Of a DNA stretch of 64,000 bases, positions 54,066 through 63,988 are shown piece by piece. The notes beneath the pieces were generated by a model. That model searched no databases and was not told the origin of the DNA. It saw nothing but the letters and a program-made list of their open reading frames with translations. A program made the position numbers and the translations under genes. The DNA comes from Glycocaulis abyssi (GTDB lineage: Bacteria > Pseudomonadota > Alphaproteobacteria > Caulobacterales > Maricaulaceae): positions 620,001-684,000 of the forward strand of contig NZ_CP163421.1 of NCBI RefSeq assembly GCF_041429775.1. The letters run 5' to 3'. Within the stretch, counting starts at the first letter, position 1. The number at the start of each line of letters is the position of its first letter.

Positions 54066-54500
54066 ATGAAAACCGCTATCAAGTTTTCTAAAGTCATTTT
54101 GGGTGCTGCAGCATTCGCGCTTGCGCCAGCAGGTGCCATGGGTGTGACGGCTCACGCTATCGCCGCCGTGCAGGAAGCGCCTACCGCGCAGGAAGTCGCT
54201 GATGCGATCGTTGCTGCCGTTGCCGCACTTGGCCCGGACGCCACGACGGCGGAAATCGAGGCGGCCATTGTGGCGGCGGTCCTCGCCAGTGGCGCTGACA
54301 GACAGACCGCTGCGGCGGCGGTTGCAATCGCGTCAGCCAGCCCGGCGATGCAGACGCCCGCCGCACAGGCTGCAACGCAAAGCGTATCCGGCCAGCTGGC
54401 CAGCTCCGGAGTTGCCGGCGTGCCAGGCGGCCCTGCCGGGAGCTCGCCCACACCGCCCCCGCCTCCGCCTCCTGGTGGCCGTGGCGGCTCTGACTACTAA
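54066..54500 (+). CDS. Small secreted Ala-rich protein with proline-rich tail
   Basis: The 144-residue product has a signal peptide (ILGAAAFALAPAGAMG) and a mature region of Ala-rich helical repeats (AQEVADAIVAAVAALGPDATTAEIEAAIVAAVLASG). It ends in a run of prolines followed by Gly residues. No domain is recognised. It lies 97 bases before the outer-membrane beta-barrel gene on the same strand, so it may belong to the same export unit. The preceding 200 bases are AT-rich and contain no ORF. Confidence 0.65.
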   Translation: MKTAIKFSKVILGAAAFALAPAGAMGVTAHAIAAVQEAPTAQEVADAIVAAVAALGPDATTAEIEAAIVAAVLASGADRQTAAAAVAIASASPAMQTPAAQAATQSVSGQLASSGVAGVPGGPAGSSPTPPPPPPPGGRGGSDY

Positions 54501-54597
54501 GACGTACAGATCCGGCGGCGGATGGTCTGAAGCAGGCCACTCCGCCTGATGATCCGGACATCGGACACGGCGGGACGCATTCTAAGGTGGGGACGTG

Positions 54598-55896
54598 ATG
54601 GCTGGTCTCAGCAACAAACTGTTTTCGGGCGTTGGCACATTCGCGCTGACGGTAACGGCAGGCGGCGCATTCAGCGTTGGTGCTGCCGCGGACGCGGATG
54701 CCCAATGGCTTTGGGATCGTGACCGCAATGTCAGCGTCACGCAGCGGCCCCGGCCGGAATATGATGCGCTGGGCTTGCGCTCTGGCGCCTTCATCTGGCG
54801 TCCCGCCCTGGAGCTTGGTGTCGAGTTCAACGACAATATCTTCGCCACAGCGACCAACGAAGAATCCGACACGATCTTTGTGATCGCTCCCTCGGTGACG
54901 GTGGATACGACCTGGTCGCGGCACGCCTTCAATGCGTTTGCCAATGCACGGCGCAATGAGTACGCCGATTTCGGCTCCGAGAGCACGACCGACTATTCGC
55001 TGGGCGCAGGCGGCCGGCTCGACATCCATCGCGGCACGTCGGTGGGCGCGTCTGCGTCGCACAGCCGTGGGACAGAGCCGAGAACCTCGGCCGGCGCCGC
55101 AGGTTTTGCCGCTGAGCCCATCCGCTTCGACACAACCACCTTCGCGATCGGCGCCGAGCATACCTTCAACCGCCTGCGCCTGCGCGGCGGCTATGATTTC
55201 GCCAAGTCTGACTATGACGATGCCCGTCTGATTGGTGGCGGCATTGCCAGCCAGGACTTCCGCGACCAGGACATGCATCGCTTCACCCTGCGCGGCGACC
55301 TGGCGATCAGCCCTGATACCGCGTTGTTTGCCCGCTATCGCTATAACCAGCGTGATTTCCGCCTTGCGCCGCCTGCCGTGGCGACCAACCGGGACTCCGA
55401 CGGTTACACATTTGATGTGGGTGTGGAGTTTGATCTTGGCGGTCTGGCCCGCGGCGAAATCGGCGTGGGTTACATGAAACAGGAGTATGACAGCCCGGCA
55501 TTCGGTACCGTCGATGGCGTAAGTATTGACGGCATGCTGGAATGGTTCCCCACCCAGCTGACCACCCTTACCTTCACCGCCAGCCGCGGCATTGAGGACT
55601 CCGGTATCGCGGCGTCGTCTGGCTATCTGGGAACGGCGGTGTCGGCTCAAGCCGACCATGAGCTGTTGCGCAACGTTATACTGACGGCCCGGCTTGATTA
55701 CGCCAATGACGAGTATCAGGGCATTGACCGTGAGGACCAGCGCTGGGGCGCCACTGTCCAGGCAACCTATCTGATGAACCGCAATGTTGGCCTGTCGGCC
55801 AGCTACAGCCATCTCGATCAGAGCTCGTCAGGCACGGCAGGCCCGCGTGATTTCCGCACGAACCGCTTCGTGATCGGAGTTGTGCTGCAGTACTGA
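54598..55896 (+). CDS. Outer-membrane beta-barrel protein (BBP2-like)
   Basis: The 432-residue protein has a signal peptide (FALTVTAGGAFSVGAAADADA) and a regular alternating, Gly/Tyr/Asp-rich sequence ending in a C-terminal aromatic residue (VIGVVLQY), the outer-membrane sorting signal. It resembles the beta-barrel family found beside exopolysaccharide export genes (BBP2). ATG at 54598 is preceded by GGTGGGGA; GTG at 54595 is an alternative. The Wzc-like kinase gene follows, so it is a candidate exit channel for the polysaccharide of region 2. Confidence 0.85.
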   Translation: MAGLSNKLFSGVGTFALTVTAGGAFSVGAAADADAQWLWDRDRNVSVTQRPRPEYDALGLRSGAFIWRPALELGVEFNDNIFATATNEESDTIFVIAPSVTVDTTWSRHAFNAFANARRNEYADFGSESTTDYSLGAGGRLDIHRGTSVGASASHSRGTEPRTSAGAAGFAAEPIRFDTTTFAIGAEHTFNRLRLRGGYDFAKSDYDDARLIGGGIASQDFRDQDMHRFTLRGDLAISPDTALFARYRYNQRDFRLAPPAVATNRDSDGYTFDVGVEFDLGGLARGEIGVGYMKQEYDSPAFGTVDGVSIDGMLEWFPTQLTTLTFTASRGIEDSGIAASSGYLGTAVSAQADHELLRNVILTARLDYANDEYQGIDREDQRWGATVQATYLMNRNVGLSASYSHLDQSSSGTAGPRDFRTNRFVIGVVLQY

Positions 55897-56021
55897 TGCG
55901 CGCGCCGGAATGCGGGCGGCGCTGGCCCTGTTTTTGCTTTCCAGTTGACATTTTCTGGTGGCTAGGCACTTCGTCGGGGGTGCGTGTCCGTACGGCCGTG
56001 TAGAGACAATCCGGGGTATTC

Positions 56022-58262
56022 ATGGCGTTCAATCAAGGCCAGCAGCAGGTTCATGCCGATCAGCCCGGTGATGACGAACTGATTGACTTGCGCCAGTTGT
56101 GGCGGATTTTCCGCCGCCGCCTGCCAGTCTTTGCCGCTGTCGCGTTTGCCGTCTTTGCGCTGACGGTGATTGTGACCATGCAGATGACGCCGCAATACAC
56201 CGCGACGGCCAGCGTGATTATCGATCCGCGCCAATCGCAGGTCATCGATATCGACGCTGTTCTGACCGGCCTGGGATCTGACAGCCAGGCACTGGATACC
56301 GAAGTTCAGCTCATACAGAGCCGCTCACTGGCTACCAGTGTCGTAAACAGCCTCGATCTCGCGTCCGACCCGGAGTTCAATGTCCGTCTGCGTCAGCCCT
56401 CCGGGCTGGGGGCGGTAGCCAGCGCGGTGCGCGGGTTTTTCTCCGCCCTCGTGCCATCACAGCTGGCTCAGGGCGATGCGGATGAAGAGCAGCGTACATT
56501 GGAGGCGGTCACGTCAGCGGTGCTCGACCGGCTGTCGGCCCGCCGTACGGGGCTGACTTATGTCATCGCCATCTCATTTCGTTCGGAGAATCCGGCCAAG
56601 GCCGCCCGGATCGCCAACCAGTTCGCCGATCTTTACCTGCTGTCCCAGCTGGAAGCGAAGTTTGATGCGACCGAACGGGCCAATACCTGGCTGAACACGC
56701 GGCTGGAAGCGTTGCGCGAGGAAGTGCGCACGGCCGAGCAGGCTGTCGAAATGTACCGGGCAGAGCACGGATTGCTGGATGCGGGCGGCAGCAACCTGAC
56801 AGAGCAGCAGATATCCGATCTCAACGCACAGCTTGCGATACAGCGCGCCGAGCTGTCTGCCGCCGAATCCTCCTTGCGCAGCGTGCAGGCACAGCTTCAG
56901 CGCGGTGCTTCGCTGGACACGATTGGCGAGGTGCTGCGGTCTGAAACCATCCGCGCCCTGCGCGCGCAGCAGACCGAAACCAGCCGCCGGCGTAGCGACC
57001 TCTCCTCGCGCTATGGCCCGCGACATCCGGAATTTCTGGCTGTCGAGCGTGAAGCGGCCGATCTTGAAGAGCAGATTTCCCGCGAAATTCAACGCATTGT
57101 TGCCGGGCTGGAAACCGAGGTGAATGTTGCCCGCCAGCGTGTCTTCTCCCTGCAGAACACGCTTTCCGGCTTCCGCGACGAACTGGTGACCAATAACCGG
57201 GCGCTGGTGCGCCTGCGCGAGCTGGAGCGGGAGGCAGAAGCCTCGCGCACCCTGTTTGAATCCTTCCTGAACCGCTTCCGGCAGACCAGCGAGCAGGATG
57301 ACCTGGCAACAGCTGATGCGCGCATTGTTGCGCGTGCGCCGGTGCCGTACGAGCCGAGCGCGCCCAACTGGCTGCTCAACCTGGCGCTGGGCCTCATACT
57401 GGCCGGCGTGGCGGGCGCCGGTGTTGTGGCGCTGCTGGAGGTGTTCGATAACGGTCTGCGCACCGAGGCTGATGTCGAACGCGATCTGGGCGTGGGGCAT
57501 ATTGCGTCCATACCGATGCTCGCCCCGGCCCGCTTCGGGCGCAAGAAGTCCGGCACGGACGGCCAGCCCTATGACTATGTCCGCGAAAACCCGCTCTCCG
57601 GCATTGCGGAGTCCTTCCGGGTCATTCGCTCCGCCATACTCCTGTCGAATATCGACACGGTGCACAAGGTCGTTGCCATCACATCGGCGCTGCCAGGTGA
57701 GGGCAAGACGACCACCACCTATTCGCTGGGCCGCATATCGGCGATGTCGGGGTCGAAAACTCTCATTCTCGATTGCGATCTGCGCCGCCGGCTGCTCACC
57801 AAGGCGGCCGCCCCTGATGCCGAAAAAGGGCTGTTGGAGGTGTTGTCGGGCGATTGCACGCTGGACGACGTACTGGTGGAGGACGCCGAACAGGGGCTTC
57901 ACATCCTGCCTGTGGTAGAATCCCAGTTCACGCCGCGCGATGTGTTCAGCTCCGATTCCTTCCGCTCGCTCATGTCTGCCGTGCGCGAGCGCTACGATCT
58001 GGTGCTGATAGATACCGCGCCTGTGCTGGCCGTTACCGATACACGCGTCATCGCGGCCAAGGCCGACGCCGTGGTGATGAATGTCAAATGGAAGACCACC
58101 CCGCGTGAAGCGGCGGTGAGCGCGCTGGACACGTTGCGCGACGTGAAGGCGAATGTGCTGGGCGTGGCGCTGGCGCAGGTGGATATGAACGCGCAGGCCC
58201 GCTACGGCTATGAAGGCTCGTCCTATTACTACAAGAACTATCGCAGCTATTATTCGGGCTAG
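56022..58262 (+). CDS. Polysaccharide co-polymerase with tyrosine kinase domain (Wzc-like)
   Basis: The 746-residue inner-membrane protein has a Wzz-type N-terminal helix (LPVFAAVAFAVFALTVIVTM), a long coiled-coil periplasmic part (residues 200-430) and a second helix (WLLNLALGLILAGVAGAG). A cytosolic BY-kinase follows: Walker A SALPGEGKTTT with Lys562 and Walker A' LILDCDLRR. The C terminus is a Tyr cluster (RYGYEGSSYYYKNYRSYYSG), the site of autophosphorylation. It controls chain length and export of the surface polysaccharide. It is preceded by the beta-barrel gene and lies more than 20 kb from the Wza-like gene. Confidence 0.93.
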   Translation: MAFNQGQQQVHADQPGDDELIDLRQLWRIFRRRLPVFAAVAFAVFALTVIVTMQMTPQYTATASVIIDPRQSQVIDIDAVLTGLGSDSQALDTEVQLIQSRSLATSVVNSLDLASDPEFNVRLRQPSGLGAVASAVRGFFSALVPSQLAQGDADEEQRTLEAVTSAVLDRLSARRTGLTYVIAISFRSENPAKAARIANQFADLYLLSQLEAKFDATERANTWLNTRLEALREEVRTAEQAVEMYRAEHGLLDAGGSNLTEQQISDLNAQLAIQRAELSAAESSLRSVQAQLQRGASLDTIGEVLRSETIRALRAQQTETSRRRSDLSSRYGPRHPEFLAVEREAADLEEQISREIQRIVAGLETEVNVARQRVFSLQNTLSGFRDELVTNNRALVRLRELEREAEASRTLFESFLNRFRQTSEQDDLATADARIVARAPVPYEPSAPNWLLNLALGLILAGVAGAGVVALLEVFDNGLRTEADVERDLGVGHIASIPMLAPARFGRKKSGTDGQPYDYVRENPLSGIAESFRVIRSAILLSNIDTVHKVVAITSALPGEGKTTTTYSLGRISAMSGSKTLILDCDLRRRLLTKAAAPDAEKGLLEVLSGDCTLDDVLVEDAEQGLHILPVVESQFTPRDVFSSDSFRSLMSAVRERYDLVLIDTAPVLAVTDTRVIAAKADAVVMNVKWKTTPREAAVSALDTLRDVKANVLGVALAQVDMNAQARYGYEGSSYYYKNYRSYYSG

Positions 58263-58378
58263 GTGTGGCGGTCTGTGCATTTCGTCTTCGCGGCCTGACC
58301 GAACCGGCTTGACCGGCCAGAACACGCCGATTAAGTAACGCGTCTCCTTCGGGGCCAGCCCCGATGAAGAAGTGCCAA

Positions 58379-58455
58379 GCGGGTGTAGCTCAGTTGGTTA
58401 GAGTGCCGGCCTGTCACGCCGGAGGTCGCGGGTTCGAGCCCCGTCACTCGCGCCA
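58379..58455 (+). tRNA. tRNA-Asp (GTC)
   Basis: Acceptor GCGGGTG pairs with CACTCGC, the anticodon loop CTGTCAC carries GTC, and CCA is encoded at 58453-58455. A bidirectional terminator follows. Confidence 0.97.
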
Positions 58456-58477
58456 CTTCTTCAAACAGAGACATGCG

Positions 58478-58510
58478 AAAAAGGCCGCTCCATCCCGGAG
58501 CGGCCTTTTT
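58478..58510. terminator. Bidirectional intrinsic terminator
   Basis: AAAAAGGCCGCTCC (58478-58491) pairs perfectly with GGAGCGGCCTTTTT (58497-58510) around an ATCCC loop. The T run on either strand lets it end both tRNA-Asp transcription and the convergent efflux operon. Confidence 0.93.
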
Positions 58511-58529
58511 CGTTGTCCATGCTGGCAGG

Positions 58530-59768
58530 CTATTCGTAACGCAGGGCGTCGATAGGGTTGAGCTGGCTGGCGCGGTGAGCCGGGTAGAAGCCGAACAATA
58601 TGCCCACACTGGCGGCCGCGCCGATGGCAACCAGCGCTATCGTCGGCTCGATGGACACAGGAAATTGTCCGAGCGATTCCACCACCAGTGCGCCAATCGC
58701 CCCGCACGCCATACCGACCAGTCCGCCCGCAACGCACAATACTACCGCCTCGATCAGGAACTGGTTGCGGATATCGGCCTGCTTTGCACCGATGGCCAGC
58801 CGCAGCCCGATTTCGCGTGTGCGCTCTGTGACCGAGACCAGCATGATATTCATAATGCCGATACCGCCGACCACGAGCGATATGACGGCAGTGGCGGCCA
58901 GAAGCAGGCCGAGCTGGCTTTCGGTTTCATTGCGCGCGCGCAGGAATTCGGCGAAATTGACAACGGCAAAATCATCGGCGCCGCCTATGCGGATATTGCG
59001 GCGCACGCGCATCAGATCAGTGATCTCCTCGGCGGCAGCGTCCATATTGCGCGCACGGTCGATGCCCAGCCAGGCGGACTGTACGGGGTTGCGCACGCCC
59101 GCGCTGGAGAGGCCGCCCAGCCGGTCGCGCATGGTGGTCGTCGGCACGAAAATCACGTCGTCCTGATCCTGTCCCCAGCCGGACTGGCCGCGCTCGGCCA
59201 GCACGCCGACGACTTCAAGGGGAACCCCGCCGATCCGGACCGTTGCGCCTGTAGCGCCGCCCGCCGGAAACAGCTCGCTGGCGACCGTTCGGCCAATCAC
59301 GGCAACGCGCGCCGCGCCCTCCAGTTCGGACACGTTGAAAGGCCGCCCCTCAACAATGCCCCAGTCACGTACGATGAAATAATCCGGGTGGGTGCCGGCC
59401 ACTTCGGTGGACCAGTTCACACCGTCGACCACGGCCGTCAGCCCGCGCTGCTGGATGATGCCGGCTGCGGCAATGACATAAGGGACGCTCTCGCGTATCG
59501 CCTCCACGTCCTCATCGCTGAGCGGGGTGGCGGAGCCGGACCCGCCCCGGACACCGCCCCGGAAGGACGAGCCGGGCCGCACCTGAAGCGAGTTGGCCCC
59601 GAGCGCGCTGATCTGCGCGTCCACGGCGGCCTTTGCGCCTTGAGAGATCGAGATCATCACGATCACCGAGCCGACGCCGATAATCACGCCCAGCATGGCC
59701 AGGAAGCTGCGCAGCGCATTCACCCTCAGCGCGGTAAGCGCGACAGCAATAGCAGCGGTGAGGTTCAT
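58530..59768 (-). CDS. ABC transporter permease, MacB-like
   Basis: The 412-residue inner-membrane protein has one N-terminal helix with the family start LRSFLAMLGVIIGVGSVIVM, a periplasmic domain, and three C-terminal helices (FLIEAVVLCVAGGLVGMACGA near the end). It acts with the ATPase encoded just upstream and the adaptor protein to move substrates from the periplasm, as in MacAB or Lol-type transport. The ATG at 59768 overlaps the stop of the ATPase gene by four bases. Confidence 0.92.
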   Translation of the reverse strand: MNLTAAIAVALTALRVNALRSFLAMLGVIIGVGSVIVMISISQGAKAAVDAQISALGANSLQVRPGSSFRGGVRGGSGSATPLSDEDVEAIRESVPYVIAAAGIIQQRGLTAVVDGVNWSTEVAGTHPDYFIVRDWGIVEGRPFNVSELEGAARVAVIGRTVASELFPAGGATGATVRIGGVPLEVVGVLAERGQSGWGQDQDDVIFVPTTTMRDRLGGLSSAGVRNPVQSAWLGIDRARNMDAAAEEITDLMRVRRNIRIGGADDFAVVNFAEFLRARNETESQLGLLLAATAVISLVVGGIGIMNIMLVSVTERTREIGLRLAIGAKQADIRNQFLIEAVVLCVAGGLVGMACGAIGALVVESLGQFPVSIEPTIALVAIGAAASVGILFGFYPAHRASQLNPIDALRYE

Positions 59769-60454
59769 TGTGTGTCCTCCACGATTTTGCCGTCCCGGAA
59801 CACTATCCGGCGGCGCGCGCGCGCGCCCACATCGGCCTCGTGCGTGACCAGTATCAGGGTGATGCCGGATGCGTTCAGCTGGTCAAATATGTCCATGACA
59901 TCCTCGGATGTCTGGGAATCGAGCGCGCCGGTCGGCTCATCGGCAAGCAGGATGCGCGGCTCGTTGGAGAGGGCGCGGGCAATCGCCACGCGCTGTTGCT
60001 GACCACCGGAAAGCTGGGACGGGTGGTGATCCATGCGGTCGCCAAGCCCCACCATCTCCAGACAGGCTGCTGCGCGCTCGCGCCGCTCTGCGGCCGGCAT
60101 GCCGCGATAGAGTAGGGGCAGGGCGACATTATCCAGCGCCGTGGTGCGTGGTAGGAGGTTGAACTGCTGGAAGACGAAACCGACCATCTCGTTGCGGAAT
60201 TTGGCCAGCTCGTCGGGCGAGCGGTTCAGCAGGGACTGACCGGCTATGGTCAGCTCCCCGCTGGTAGGCGTGTCGAGCGCGCCGAGCATGTTCATAAAGG
60301 TGGACTTGCCCGAACCGGACGCGCCCATCACGGCCACATAGCCGCCTTCGGCGATGTCGCAATCGACACCGCGCAGGGCATGTACATCGCCGCCGCCCAA
60401 CCGGTAGACACGCGATAGCTGCCGCGCCCGGATAAGAACTGGCGCATCAGCCAT
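59765..60454 (-). CDS. ABC transporter ATP-binding protein (MacB/LolD type)
   Basis: The 229-residue ATPase has Walker A GASGSGKST, signature QLSGGQQQRVAIARAL and Walker B ILLADEPTGALD. The Q-loop region (FVFQQFNLLP) matches the MacB/LolD class. It is translated from ATG 60454, which overlaps the adaptor stop by one base. It drives the permease at 58530. Confidence 0.95.
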   Translation of the reverse strand: MADAPVLIRARQLSRVYRLGGGDVHALRGVDCDIAEGGYVAVMGASGSGKSTFMNMLGALDTPTSGELTIAGQSLLNRSPDELAKFRNEMVGFVFQQFNLLPRTTALDNVALPLLYRGMPAAERRERAAACLEMVGLGDRMDHHPSQLSGGQQQRVAIARALSNEPRILLADEPTGALDSQTSEDVMDIFDQLNASGITLILVTHEADVGARARRRIVFRDGKIVEDTQ

Positions 60455-61941
60455 CAGCGCACCTCACGCACGCGCACGACCACGCTGTCGCCTTCGCTGA
60501 CGCTTTCCCCCAGAATTTGCGTGTACTGGCCGTCTGACAGGCCCACCCGCACCGCGCGCGCTTCCAGACGTCCGTCGCTGCGGCGTATCCAGACCGTGCC
60601 GCGCTGGACTTCCTCGCGTGCGCCCCGGCCTGCGCCGCCGCGCCGTCCGCCGTCCGCCATCATCGTGTTCAGCCGCGCCATTTCTTCAGCGGTCAACACA
60701 TCGCTAAGCGCGCGTTGCACCGTAGCCTGCATATTGCTGCCGCCCCGGCCGCCGCCCATGCCGCGCGGGCCGCCGCGCTGCGTGTTGGCCATGGCTGATT
60801 GCAGCGCCTGCTCGGCTTGCGCGCGCCGGTCATCCGTCAGTTCCAGCGGATCGAGCAGGCGAGTCACCATAGGATTACCGCGCCCGGCTTGCGCCGGGGT
60901 GCTTCCAGCAGAGCTTGGCGCCACTAGGCTCTCAGCCGCGCCGCGCGGCTGGAAGCGCAAGGCCGTTGCCGGAACCGTCAGCGCGCCGGCCACATCGCCG
61001 GTGATGATATTGACGTTGGCCGTCATGCCCGGCAGCAGGCGCTGGCCGGGATTATCCGCCTCGATCACCACCGTATAGGTGACAACATTCTGCTCGGTGA
61101 TCGCCGCCAGGCGCACCTGGCGGACCTCGCCGGAGAACTCGCGCTCGCGATAGGCATCGACCTCGAAGCTGACCGGCTGACCGACCGCTATCTGGCCGAT
61201 ATCAGACTCGTCCACCCGCGCCTCGATCTGGATACGTGACAGGTCACGCGCGATGATGAACAGCACCGGCGCATTCAGGCTGGCCGCAACGGTCTGGCCG
61301 ACATCGACCTGCCGGTCGATCACCACACCATCAATGGGAGAGCGGATGGTGGCGCGGTCCAGATCCACCTGCGCGCTTTCAAGGCTCGCCTGACGCTGGT
61401 CCAGCGTCGCGCGGGCATTCCTGAGATTGGCTTCGGCGACCTGAACGTTGGCGGCCGCAGAATCGCGCGCGGTCTCGGCAACATCGAACTGGACCTGTGA
61501 ATAGGTGCCGCGATCGACCAGCTCGCGCGCACGCTCAAACGCCCGCTCGGCCTCGCGTGCCTCGGAGCGGGCGCGGGTGAGGTTGGCCTGACTGACAGAG
61601 ACCTGCGACTGCGCGACCTCCAGGCTCGCCTGCGCCTCGCGCACACGGGTCTCGAAGGTCTGCGGGTCCAGCCGCGCGATGACCTGCCCAGCCTCCACCT
61701 CATCGTTAAAATCCGCCATCAGTTCGAGTATCTGGCCTGAGAGCTGGGAGCCGACCTCGACGGTAATCAGCGGCGCGATCGAGCCGGTGGATGCGACCTG
61801 TCTGGACAGGTCGCGCGCCTCTACCCGCGCTGTTTCCACCTGCAGCCTGCCTTCGGCGGGCGGCGCAAACATCTGCCATGCCCAGTACGCAGCCAGTGCG
61901 GCGACAAGGGCTGCAAGACCGGGGAGGAGGAATTTTTTCAT
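60454..61941 (-). CDS. Periplasmic adaptor protein of an ABC efflux system (MacA-like)
   Basis: The 495-residue protein has an N-terminal membrane anchor (FLLPGLAALVAALAAYWAW), a lipoyl/hairpin domain with long coiled coil (residues 75-190: QVIARLDPQTFETRVREAQ, LTRARSEAREAERAFERA), and beta-barrel and membrane-proximal domains. It should bridge the ABC permease and an outer-membrane duct. It is longer than MacA by a Gly/Arg-rich insert near residue 400 (GGPRGMGGGRGGSN) that is unusual. No TolC-like gene is in the window. It begins the operon that includes 59765-60454 and 58530-59768. Confidence 0.92.
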   Translation of the reverse strand: MKKFLLPGLAALVAALAAYWAWQMFAPPAEGRLQVETARVEARDLSRQVASTGSIAPLITVEVGSQLSGQILELMADFNDEVEAGQVIARLDPQTFETRVREAQASLEVAQSQVSVSQANLTRARSEAREAERAFERARELVDRGTYSQVQFDVAETARDSAAANVQVAEANLRNARATLDQRQASLESAQVDLDRATIRSPIDGVVIDRQVDVGQTVAASLNAPVLFIIARDLSRIQIEARVDESDIGQIAVGQPVSFEVDAYREREFSGEVRQVRLAAITEQNVVTYTVVIEADNPGQRLLPGMTANVNIITGDVAGALTVPATALRFQPRGAAESLVAPSSAGSTPAQAGRGNPMVTRLLDPLELTDDRRAQAEQALQSAMANTQRGGPRGMGGGRGGSNMQATVQRALSDVLTAEEMARLNTMMADGGRRGGAGRGAREEVQRGTVWIRRSDGRLEARAVRVGLSDGQYTQILGESVSEGDSVVVRVREVR

Positions 61942-62276
61942 ATCTGCTCTGTCCGCGAGAATGAGATGTGAGATGGCTTCAGCTGGAAGGCGCCATGTGA
62001 GGTCTAACGTGATGACGGCCTATTTTCCGTCGCTTAGATGAACTGGTGCTGAGTTTCGTCCAGCTAGATGAGAATGGCTCGCAAATACAGGTGCTTGCAG
62101 CGGCAATATGCGCTTCAATTGGTGTTGCATATGGCTTGCGGGCGGCGGCGGTGCGCACTAGCTTCCGCCCGAATTGACAGGAGGGTGCTCCTTCTGTCAG
62201 GGGCTTTTGCAACGGCTGGACGCAGGCGAGCTGCGCTTCGGCCATCCGGGGCTGAACAGCTACGCCAGGGCGGACC
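61942..62276. other. Divergent promoter region between the efflux operon and nuoA
   Basis: This 335-base gap has no credible ORF. It must hold the promoters of both divergent operons, but I cannot call -35 and -10 boxes with confidence. An inverted repeat TGACAG (62175-62180) with CTGTCA (62194-62199) brackets a GGAGGG element about 75 bases ahead of nuoA. It may be an operator or leader hairpin. Confidence 0.4.
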
Positions 62277-62642
62277 ATGGACGCGGTACTTCTGGAATAC
62301 CTTCCCGTTCTGATCTTCTTTGCCATCGCATTGGCAATGGGGATCGGCTTCATCGTGGCGGCTGCCGTGCTGGCGCCGTCTGATCCGGACCCGGAGAAGG
62401 TCTCGACCTATGAGTGCGGGTTCAACGCATTCGAGGACGCGCGCATGAAGTTTGATGTGCGCTTCTACCTGGTGGCGATCCTGTTCATCATCTTCGATCT
62501 GGAAGTGGCGTTCCTGTTCCCGTGGATATTCCCGATCTTCGACGGGAACATCTTCGCTTTCTGGTCGATGATGGTGTTTCTCGGCGTTCTCACCGTCGGG
62601 TTCCTCTATGAGTGGCGCAAAGGCGCCCTGGACTGGGAGTAG
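62277..62642 (+). CDS. nuoA: NADH-quinone oxidoreductase subunit A
   Basis: The 121-residue membrane subunit has three helices and the conserved cytosolic loop [24 protein letters not shown] in outline, including the acidic FDLEV segment on the second helix. It is the first gene of the nuo operon. AGGGCGGA lies shortly upstream of the ATG. Confidence 0.96.
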   Translation: MDAVLLEYLPVLIFFAIALAMGIGFIVAAAVLAPSDPDPEKVSTYECGFNAFEDARMKFDVRFYLVAILFIIFDLEVAFLFPWIFPIFDGNIFAFWSMMVFLGVLTVGFLYEWRKGALDWE

Positions 62643-62648
62643 GCGATC

Positions 62649-63227
62649 ATGGCGAACCCCACCGTTCCGGCCCCCACAGTTCCGGCAATGTCTGCGGCGC
62701 GCACCGGCGTTCCCGCTTACGATCCGAAAAAGCACGACCCGTTCTTTGACGGCCTGTCCGACCAGCTGGCCGACAAGGGCTTCCTGGTGGCGCGCGCCGA
62801 CGATCTCATCACCTGGGCGCGCACCGGCTCGCTGATGTGGATGACGTTCGGTCTGGCGTGCTGCGCGGTCGAAATGATGCAGGCGGCCATGCCGCGCTAT
62901 GATCTCGAACGCTTTGGCGCCGCCCCGCGCGGTTCACCGCGTCAGTCCGACGTGATGATCGTCGCCGGCACGCTCACCAACAAGATGGCTCCGGCCCTGC
63001 GCAAGGTCTACGACCAGATGCCAGAGCCCCGCTACGTCATCTCCATGGGCAGCTGCGCCAATGGCGGCGGCTATTACCATTATTCCTATTCCGTGGTGCG
63101 TGGCTGTGACCGGATCGTGCCGGTAGACATCTACGTGCCGGGCTGTCCGCCGACAGCTGAGGCGCTCGTCTATGGCATCCTCCAGCTGCAGAAGAAAATC
63201 CGCCGCGAAGGCACGATAGAGCGCTAG
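62649..63227 (+). CDS. nuoB: NADH-quinone oxidoreductase subunit B
   Basis: The 192-residue subunit of the peripheral arm binds the terminal iron-sulfur cluster N2. The cysteines are visible in [18 protein letters not shown] and [11 protein letters not shown]. It lies six bases after nuoA and precedes nuoC by 31 bases. It passes electrons to ubiquinone at the interface with NuoD. Confidence 0.97.
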   Translation: MANPTVPAPTVPAMSAARTGVPAYDPKKHDPFFDGLSDQLADKGFLVARADDLITWARTGSLMWMTFGLACCAVEMMQAAMPRYDLERFGAAPRGSPRQSDVMIVAGTLTNKMAPALRKVYDQMPEPRYVISMGSCANGGGYYHYSYSVVRGCDRIVPVDIYVPGCPPTAEALVYGILQLQKKIRREGTIER

Positions 63228-63258
63228 TAAGAACCATCAGAGCAAGCGAGCCCCTCCC

Positions 63259-63864
63259 TTGAGCAAGCCCGATACCCTCTCAGAACTGGCCGCGCACATC
63301 TCCGACGCGCTGAACGAGGATGTGCGCGAGCACGCGATTGCCCATGGCGAGCTGACGCTGACCATTCATCGTGACCGGGTGAAAAAGGTGCTGCGCTTCC
63401 TGCGTGATGACCCGGCCTGCCGGTTCACGACGCTGATTGATATTTGCGGGGTGGACTGGCCGTCGCGGTCTGACCGGTTTGACGTGGTCTATCACCTGCT
63501 GTCCATGCACCAGAATACACGCATCCGGGTGATGCTCGCCGTGGCCGAAGACACCAGTGTCGAGAGCGTGGTGGATATCTTCCCGGCCGCCAACTGGTTC
63601 GAGCGCGAAGCGTTCGACATGTATGGCATCGTCTTTGATGGCCACCCGGATCTGCGCCGCATCCTCACCGATTACGGGTTTGAGGGCTTCCCGCTGAGGA
63701 AGGACTTCCCGCTGACCGGCTTTGTCGAGGTGCGCTATGACGCAGCGCAAAAGCGCGTGGTCTACGAGCCGGTGAACCTGATCCAGGAATACCGCGACTT
63801 CGATTTCCTCTCGCCCTGGGAAGGCGCCAAGCTCGTCATTCCCGGCGACGAGAAAGCGCAGTGA
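63259..63864 (+). CDS. nuoC: NADH-quinone oxidoreductase subunit C
   Basis: The 201-residue peripheral-arm subunit has the conserved segments [34 protein letters not shown] and [22 protein letters not shown] (the NDUFS3 signature). The start codon is TTG at 63259, with no better upstream candidate. It lies after nuoB and ahead of a small ORF and nuoD. Confidence 0.95.
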   Translation: MSKPDTLSELAAHISDALNEDVREHAIAHGELTLTIHRDRVKKVLRFLRDDPACRFTTLIDICGVDWPSRSDRFDVVYHLLSMHQNTRIRVMLAVAEDTSVESVVDIFPAANWFEREAFDMYGIVFDGHPDLRRILTDYGFEGFPLRKDFPLTGFVEVRYDAAQKRVVYEPVNLIQEYRDFDFLSPWEGAKLVIPGDEKAQ

Positions 63865-63880
63865 GTGGGTAGTGAAAGAC

Positions 63881-63988
63881 ATGAGCATCGCCGCCGCACG
63901 CCACTTTGAAGACCGGACGCCAGAGCGCGCCCGTTATTCGCTACTCACTACTCGCTACTCGCTCTTGCACGGAGGTGCGCCGCTGTGA
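63881..63988 (+). CDS. Possible 35-residue ORF between nuoC and nuoD
   Basis: ATG at 63881 opens a 35-codon frame that ends with TGA at 63986-63988, overlapping the nuoD GTG start by four bases. The sequence is arginine-rich with a repetitive segment RYSLLTTRYSLLHGG, encoded by tandem TACTCG/TACTCA-like repeats (63933-63964). It could be a coupling frame for nuoD translation or a chance ORF within repeats. There is no homology evidence. Confidence 0.3.
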   Translation: MSIAAARHFEDRTPERARYSLLTTRYSLLHGGAPL

